Shown in pieces: positions 43,320 through 48,328 of a DNA stretch of 48,328 bases. Origin of the DNA: MAG-120531 sp963934855 (GTDB lineage Bacteria > Bacteroidota > Bacteroidia > Flavobacteriales > Flavobacteriaceae); NCBI GenBank assembly GCA_963934855.1, contig CAWWAC010000012.1, forward strand, positions 1 through 48,328. Reading direction: 5' to 3'. The position numbers and the translations under genes are program-made. The notes under the pieces are model-generated. The model saw only the letters and a list, made by a program, of their open reading frames with translations. It was not told the DNA's origin and made no database searches. The number at the start of each line of letters is the position of its first letter. Within the stretch, counting starts at the first letter, position 1.

Positions 43320-44800
43320 GGAATAAGCATTTTTTTAAAGTTTTTATATTCAAAATAAGCGAGTGTCAATACAAATAAAAGGAACAAAGGAACGCCCACC
43401 CAAAGGCTTCCTGGAAATACATAAAAAGATGTTCCAGCAAAAGTGACAGTAGCTATTATATAGACAGACATTCGAGCCAAAGGATAAGGAATGGGATATT
43501 TTTTACGGCCTAATAAATAAGAGGCTACCATCATAGTGCCATAGGCTGCTAAGGTGGCAATGGCAGCCGCGTAATAGCCCATGGTAGGTATAAAAAGGTA
43601 ATTTACTGAAAGGGTAATAGCGGCACCTAATAATGAAATATAAGCCCCGTAATGTGTCTGATCTGTGACCTTGTACCACACAGACAGGTTGTGATAAATA
43701 CCTAGGAAAAAGCTAGCTAATAATATGATTGGGACTACGCTCATGGCCTCCCAATAATCTGAATTTCTAATGAGCAACTCTTTTAAAAGATCTGAAAATA
43801 CCACCACCGCTAAAAATATGACACTTCCAAAAAGCACAAAATACTGAGTGATCACTGCATATGCTTTTTGTGGGTTTTGTGTTTTGGCATGACTAAAGAA
43901 GAAAGGTTCTATCCCCATTCTAAAAGCAGTGGCAAATAAGGTCATAAAAAGCGCCAGTTTATAACAGGCTGCATACTTACCCAGCTCACTAGTTGCCACA
44001 GAGGCAGGTAATAATTTAACCAATAAGATTTTGTCAAATACCTCATTAATACTAAACGCTACTCCAGCAATCATGACGGGTAAACCGTAGCGGAGCATCC
44101 GCTTGAAAAGCGAAAAATCAAAACCTTTAAAAAGGTCTTTATAAGACCCTATGAGGAGTAAAAAAGTACTGGCCGAAGCTATCAGATTAGCAATAAAAAT
44201 ATAAGAGATTTCAAAATCTGGCAGATAAAAGGTCCCCAATACGTTGTTTTGAGCCCCTGTATTAAGCGCCTGAGAAAGAGGGGCTCCTTGTGCCGCCAAA
44301 TAAGGCAATCCTACTAAAAATAATACGTTGAGACCTAAGTTAAGACCCACATTAGTCGTTTTTAAAAGGGCGTACTGCATGGTTTTTTCCTGCGCCCTAA
44401 GCTTAGCAAAAGGAATGACTACCAGCGCATCTAAGGCCATTATGCCAACTGCGTAGCCTAAATATTGAGGTTCAATTTCCGTGAGAGCCTCTAAAGTAGG
44501 TAGGCTATTAACTGCCACAAATACAAATAAAACAGAAGAAAAAAGCAAGGCCAAAAGAGAAGTGGAAATTACCTTTACAGGATCCTTTTCACTGCTGTAA
44601 AACCTAAAAAATGCCGTCTCCATCCCATAGGCCAAAAAGACGTTAAAAAGGGCAAACCAAGAAAAAATAACAGTGACAGAGCCAAAGCCTGCAGTGGCTA
44701 GAATATCTGTATAAAGTGGTAAAAGCAAGAATGAAAGCATTCTTGGCAGCACCGTAGCAAGGCCGTATATAAAAGTCTGTGCAAATAGTTTTTTAAGCAA
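43316..44800 (-). CDS. Oligosaccharide / polysaccharide flippase family protein
   Basis: Integral membrane protein of 494 residues with about 14 predicted helices, of the MOP superfamily (Wzx-like). The N-terminal LFAQTFIYGLATVLPRMLSF and the PLYTDILATAGFGSVTVIFS block are typical of polysaccharide transporters that flip lipid-linked sugars across the inner membrane. No glycan gene cluster is next to it, so the substrate cannot be inferred; a MurJ-like role is possible. It is joined to dut by a four-base overlap and separated from atpG by a terminator. Confidence 0.85.
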   Translation of the reverse strand: MLKKLFAQTFIYGLATVLPRMLSFLLLPLYTDILATAGFGSVTVIFSWFALFNVFLAYGMETAFFRFYSSEKDPVKVISTSLLALLFSSVLFVFVAVNSLPTLEALTEIEPQYLGYAVGIMALDALVVIPFAKLRAQEKTMQYALLKTTNVGLNLGLNVLFLVGLPYLAAQGAPLSQALNTGAQNNVLGTFYLPDFEISYIFIANLIASASTFLLLIGSYKDLFKGFDFSLFKRMLRYGLPVMIAGVAFSINEVFDKILLVKLLPASVATSELGKYAACYKLALFMTLFATAFRMGIEPFFFSHAKTQNPQKAYAVITQYFVLFGSVIFLAVVVFSDLLKELLIRNSDYWEAMSVVPIILLASFFLGIYHNLSVWYKVTDQTHYGAYISLLGAAITLSVNYLFIPTMGYYAAAIATLAAYGTMMVASYLLGRKKYPIPYPLARMSVYIIATVTFAGTSFYVFPGSLWVGVPLFLLFVLTLAYFEYKNFKKMLIP

Positions 44801-44821
44801 GAGACAAGTTATTAAGGGACT

Positions 44822-44854
44822 AAAAATACAAAAACCCCAGCACGCTGGGGTTTT
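44822..44854 (-). terminator. Terminator of the ATP synthase operon
   Basis: A ten-pair stem AAAACCCCAG / CTGGGGTTTT with loop CACG is followed, on the minus strand, by a T-rich run. It lies between atpG and the flippase gene, ending the atp transcript. Confidence 0.85.
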
Positions 44855-44899
44855 ATTCTTTATAATTTCTCAGCAGCCCATATAGGCTTACTAAATAAG

Positions 44900-45757
44900 C
44901 TACTCTTTTAAAGCTTCTGCACCTCCAACAATCTCTAAGATCTCATTGGTAATAGATGCCTGACGCGCTTTATTATAAGTGAGTTTAAGCTGGTCTCTCA
45001 TCTCTGTAGCGTTGTCCGTAGCCTTGTGCATAGCGGTCATTCTAGCGCCGTGCTCAGAGGCAAAAGAGTCTCTAATTCCTTTAAAAAGCTGGGTTTTAAG
45101 GGCCTTAGGAACCAATTCACTCACAATCTCTTCCTTAGATGGTTCAAAAATATAATCTGCTTCTTGTGACCCGCCCACCACAGGAACAATAGGTAAGAAC
45201 TGCTCCGTCATAACCTCTTGGGTGGCGGCATTTTTAAATTTATTGTATACCAATATTATTTTATCATAGGTGCCGTCAGAAAAATCTAACATTAAACGCT
45301 CCGCAATCTCACTTACATTTACATAATTAAGATCTTCATATACCGCGCTCTCATTAGCTACTATAGGGAGGGTCTTTCCTAAAATATCTGCCGCTTTTTT
45401 TCCAATAGCCATTACAGAAACTGAGGCATTTACATAAGTCACATTGGCTAATTGCTGAGTACGCTTAATAATATTAGTGTTAAAAGCACCACACAAGCCG
45501 CGGTTAGAGGTAATGGCCACTAATAGGATTTTAACTTCTGGGCGAACCAATGCATACTTACTTGCGTCTGAACTTTCAATATTGCTACTTAAAGATTGCA
45601 GTAAATCTGTAAGAGTATCTGAATAAGGACGCATGGCCGTAATGGCATCTTGTGCCTTTTTTAACTTAGCGGCAGATACCATCTTCATTGCAGAAGTAAT
45701 CTGCATGGTAGAGGACACCGAAGCTATTCTATTACGTATTTCTTTTAAATTTGCCAT
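44900..45757 (-). CDS. atpG: ATP synthase F1 subunit gamma
   Basis: Central rotating shaft of F1. The N-terminal helix has MANLKEIRNRIASVSSTMQI and TSAMKMVSAAKLKKAQ. The Rossmann-like middle includes TSNRGLCGAFNTNI. The C-terminal helix ends TYNKARQASITNEILEIVGG. 285 aa is normal. It is the last gene of the atpB-type cluster seen here; beta and epsilon genes do not follow, as is usual in Bacteroidota, where they lie elsewhere. Confidence 0.97.
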   Translation of the reverse strand: MANLKEIRNRIASVSSTMQITSAMKMVSAAKLKKAQDAITAMRPYSDTLTDLLQSLSSNIESSDASKYALVRPEVKILLVAITSNRGLCGAFNTNIIKRTQQLANVTYVNASVSVMAIGKKAADILGKTLPIVANESAVYEDLNYVNVSEIAERLMLDFSDGTYDKIILVYNKFKNAATQEVMTEQFLPIVPVVGGSQEADYIFEPSKEEIVSELVPKALKTQLFKGIRDSFASEHGARMTAMHKATDNATEMRDQLKLTYNKARQASITNEILEIVGGAEALKE

Positions 45758-45787
45758 GTCTGGTTTTCCTTAGGTTGCGGTTCGGTC

Positions 45788-47362
45788 TTAGTATTTGGCA
45801 GATAATTCTTCACATACTGCCGCTAAGGTATCCGTAACCTCATCGGTTAATTTTCCAGCTTTTAATTGGTCTAAAACATCTCTATGCTTAGCGTTTAAGA
45901 AGTCAATATAAGCTACTTCAAATTCTTTAACCTTATTTACAGGAACCTTCTTTAATAAGTTTTTAGAGCCTGCGTAAATAATAGCTACTTGGTCTTCTAC
46001 TGTAAAAGGGTCATTCTGTGCCTGCTTTAATATTTCTACGTTTCTACGTCCTTTTTCAATCACGTTTAAGGTAGCGGCATCTAAGTCTGATCCAAATTTA
46101 GCAAAAGCCTCAAGCTCTCTAAACTGTGCTTGGTCTAATTTTAAAGTACCTGCTACTTTTTTCATAGATTTAATCTGAGCGTTACCTCCCACCCTAGATA
46201 CTGAAATACCTACGTTAATAGCTGGTCTTACCCCCTGGTTAAACAAATCTTGTTCTAAGAATATCTGACCGTCAGTAATAGAAATTACATTGGTAGGAAT
46301 ATAAGCAGAAACGTCACCTGCCTGTGTTTCAATGATAGGCAAAGCGGTTAGAGATCCTCCCCCTTTCACAATAGCCTTTAAAGAGTCTGGAAGGTCATTC
46401 ATGTTTTTAGCAATGGCGTCATCGGCAATTACTTTTGCGGCACGCTCTAACAATCTTGAGTGTAAAAAGAACACATCTCCAGGGTAAGCTTCACGTCCTG
46501 GTGGGCGTCTTAATAACAATGATACCTCACGGTAAGCCACCGCTTGCTTAGAAAGGTCGTCATAGATAATTAAGGCTGGACGCCCTGTATCTCTGAAATA
46601 CTCTCCAATAGCAGCTCCTGCAAAAGGGGCATATACCTGCATAGGCGCAGGGTCTGATGCATTGGCTGCTACAATGGTGGTATAAGCCAAGGCTCCTTTA
46701 TCTTCTAAAGTCTGAGCAATAGACGCTACTGTAGACGCTTTCTGCCCAATGGCTACGTAAATACAATACACAGGCTGTCCTGCGTCATAAAATTCTTTTT
46801 GGTTTAGAATGGTGTCAATACAAACCGTTGTTTTTCCAGTCTGACGGTCACCAATCACCAATTCACGCTGCCCTCTACCTACTGGAATCATAGCGTCAAT
46901 AGCCTTAATTCCTGTTTGTAATGGCTCAGTTACTGGTTGACGAAATATAACCCCTGGTGCTTTGCGCTCCAATGGCATTTCATAAAGAGTTCCCTCTATA
47001 GCCCCTTTACCGTCAATAGGTATTCCTAAGGTGTCTACCACGCGGCCCACAATACCTTCGCCTACTTTAATAGAAGCAATGCGTTCTGTGCGCTTTACCG
47101 TAGTTCCTTCAGTAATATCTCTAGAAGGGCTTAACAAAACCACTCCAACATGGTCTTCTTCTAGGTTTAGTACAATTCCTTGTACCCCACCATCAAATTC
47201 TACCAATTCTCCGTACTGCACATTAGACAAACCGTATACGCGGGCAATACCATCACCCACTTGTAATACCGTTCCCACCTCATCCAAAGAGGCTTGTGCA
47301 TTAAATCCTGCTAACTGATCTTTTAAAATTGCAGATACTTCTGCGGCTTTTACTCCTGCCAT
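45788..47362 (-). CDS. atpA: ATP synthase F1 subunit alpha
   Basis: Non-catalytic nucleotide-binding subunit of F1. Walker A is GDRQTGKTT at 171-179. The family blocks RVVDTLGIPIDGKG, YDDLSKQAVAYRE and LLRRPPGREAYPGDVF are intact. 524 aa. It follows atpH by three bases and precedes atpG by 30. Confidence 0.98.
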   Translation of the reverse strand: MAGVKAAEVSAILKDQLAGFNAQASLDEVGTVLQVGDGIARVYGLSNVQYGELVEFDGGVQGIVLNLEEDHVGVVLLSPSRDITEGTTVKRTERIASIKVGEGIVGRVVDTLGIPIDGKGAIEGTLYEMPLERKAPGVIFRQPVTEPLQTGIKAIDAMIPVGRGQRELVIGDRQTGKTTVCIDTILNQKEFYDAGQPVYCIYVAIGQKASTVASIAQTLEDKGALAYTTIVAANASDPAPMQVYAPFAGAAIGEYFRDTGRPALIIYDDLSKQAVAYREVSLLLRRPPGREAYPGDVFFLHSRLLERAAKVIADDAIAKNMNDLPDSLKAIVKGGGSLTALPIIETQAGDVSAYIPTNVISITDGQIFLEQDLFNQGVRPAINVGISVSRVGGNAQIKSMKKVAGTLKLDQAQFRELEAFAKFGSDLDAATLNVIEKGRRNVEILKQAQNDPFTVEDQVAIIYAGSKNLLKKVPVNKVKEFEVAYIDFLNAKHRDVLDQLKAGKLTDEVTDTLAAVCEELSAKY

Positions 47363-47365
47363 GTT

Positions 47366-47902
47366 CTAGATATTTGTAAATTCTCTTTCCAATTGTTGCA
47401 GCTGGGCTGCAACGCTTGCGTTGTATTGTAAATCTCCCACTCTTAAAATAAACCCACCAATAAGGCTAGGATCCACTAAGTTGGTCATGCTCACTTCTTT
47501 TTTAATTAAGTCAGTCACTTTTTCTTGTATTTGTTTTATCAGGCTTTCGCTAAGCACTACAGCCGATGTAACTACCGCACTGGCCTTTCCTTGCTCTTCC
47601 ATGTACTGTTCCATAAAACTAGTAGCCATCTCTTGGGTAAGGGCAGACCGCTTATTGGCCAATAAAGATTTAAATGACAATATAACAAGTGGTTGAAGGC
47701 TGGTAAATACCGCTTCAAATCCTGCTAGTTTTTGTGATGCCGTTAGAGTAGGATTTCTTAAAAAGTCTTGAAAATCTGTACTTCCTTCTAAAGTTTCTAA
47801 TACAGAATGCATATCTGCAGCCACAGCAGCTAAGACCTGAGTCTCTTTGGCTTGCTGTAACAAAGCTTTTGCATAACGAACGGCGGCTCTTGACTGAATC
47901 AT
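47366..47902 (-). CDS. atpH: ATP synthase F1 subunit delta
   Basis: Links the top of F1 to the peripheral stalk. The 178-residue protein has N-terminal SRAAVRYAKALLQQA and the C-terminal signature DPSLIGGFILRVGDLQYNASV. It starts four bases after atpF and ends three bases before atpA. Confidence 0.95.
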   Translation of the reverse strand: MIQSRAAVRYAKALLQQAKETQVLAAVAADMHSVLETLEGSTDFQDFLRNPTLTASQKLAGFEAVFTSLQPLVILSFKSLLANKRSALTQEMATSFMEQYMEEQGKASAVVTSAVVLSESLIKQIQEKVTDLIKKEVSMTNLVDPSLIGGFILRVGDLQYNASVAAQLQQLEREFTNI

Positions 47903-47906
47903 AGTT

Positions 47907-48328
47907 TTAGTTTAGAGTCATATTGCTAAGGGCGTCAGACACTAACTGCTGCTGCTTTTCTGCGTTAGACAACTCACTTTTAATTACTTTCTCTGCAATA
48001 GCAATAGACAATACGGCTACCTGCTTTTTAATCTCAGCTACAGCAGCTTTCTTTTCACTTTCAATAGCTTCTTGCGCTTTTTGTAGCATTTTATCTCCTT
48101 CTGCCTTGGCAATTTCCTTGGCATCTGCTACCATCTTGTCTTTTAACTCGCGGGCTTCTTTAAGCATGGCCTCACGTGCTGCTCGGGCTTCATTAAGCAA
48201 GCTATCATTGTTAGCTGTTAAGCGCTCCATGTCTTTCTGAGCCTGGGCAGCACTGTCTAGCGCGCTTTGAATGCCTTCTTCACGTTCTTGTAAAGCGTCA
48301 AGAATAGGTTTCCAAGCAAATTTTACCA
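47907..48328 (-). CDS. atpF: ATP synthase F0 subunit b, 5' end outside window
   Basis: Peripheral-stalk subunit. The open frame continues to the window edge and reads VKFAWKPILDALQEREEGI at its visible start, so only the N-terminal membrane segment is missing. The rest is a long charged amphipathic coiled coil (EARAAREAMLKEARELKDK). About 140 codons are visible. The ATG at 48230 is internal and not the start. Confidence 0.95.
   Translation of the reverse strand, partial: VKFAWKPILDALQEREEGIQSALDSAAQAQKDMERLTANNDSLLNEARAAREAMLKEARELKDKMVADAKEIAKAEGDKMLQKAQEAIESEKKAAVAEIKKQVAVLSIAIAEKVIKSELSNAEKQQQLVSDALSNMTLN

Noticed and set aside
1..48328. CRISPR array, tRNA or rRNA genes, transposase or phage genes
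   Set aside because: No regularly spaced repeats, cloverleaf sequences or mobile-element proteins were seen on either strand.

Overview
The window is a gene-dense stretch of a Bacteroidota chromosome, almost certainly from Flavobacteriaceae. Support comes from a GldH-type gliding lipoprotein behind a RicT (PSP1) gene, a diheme SdhC/SdhA/SdhB set, the suf cluster with a DUF2480 gene at its end, the HU-CCDC81/SPOR protein, and recurring promoter boxes of the TAnnTTTG type. I cannot assign a genus. No rRNA, tRNA, CRISPR array, phage or complete insertion sequence is visible, and no stretch longer than about 210 bases lacks a gene.

Layout. 1-5650 (all minus): an Xaa-Pro aminopeptidase cut by the window edge, an AT-rich Fic enzyme gene that looks inserted, a possible 43-residue microprotein coupled to brnQ, brnQ, and thiL. 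5711-12163 (plus): a complete SUF iron-sulfur assembly operon, sufA-B-C-D-S-E, a SufT-like DUF59 gene and DUF2480. 12152-20759 (minus): hflX, then a tetrapyrrole operon read hemA-hemC-hemD-hemE-hemF-hemB and ending in a secreted serine hydrolase. 20974-26244 (plus): an AraC regulator divergent from hemA, a secreted ThuA-like protein, and sdhCAB. 26325-33200 (minus): trhO, ricT-gldH-PBP1A and the two CoA-transferase subunits. 33361-39148: recA (plus), plsC (minus), trpS (plus), dprA (minus), HU-CCDC81/SPOR (plus), thioesterase (plus). 39150-48328 (minus): a 5'-nucleotidase lipoprotein, an EnvC-like protein, a DUF4292 lipoprotein, dut, a polysaccharide flippase and the ATP synthase genes atpF (partial)-H-A-G.

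How the genes work together. Three neighbouring blocks depend on iron: Fe-S assembly (suf), heme synthesis (hem) and succinate dehydrogenase (three Fe-S clusters plus heme). The hemA/araC gap holds a perfect 31-bp palindrome whose core, TTTAGAA-N3-TTCTAAA, matches the iron control element known from Irr-regulated genes of Alphaproteobacteria. A degenerate copy lies between the promoter box and start codon of the suf operon. This suggests shared iron or heme control by a Fur-family protein and is the most interesting regulatory signal here. Other points worth a second look are helically spaced TTGGAA sites ahead of recA, clustered GCGC motifs at both ends of the Fic gene, and two possible microproteins, one after brnQ and one just before hemA.
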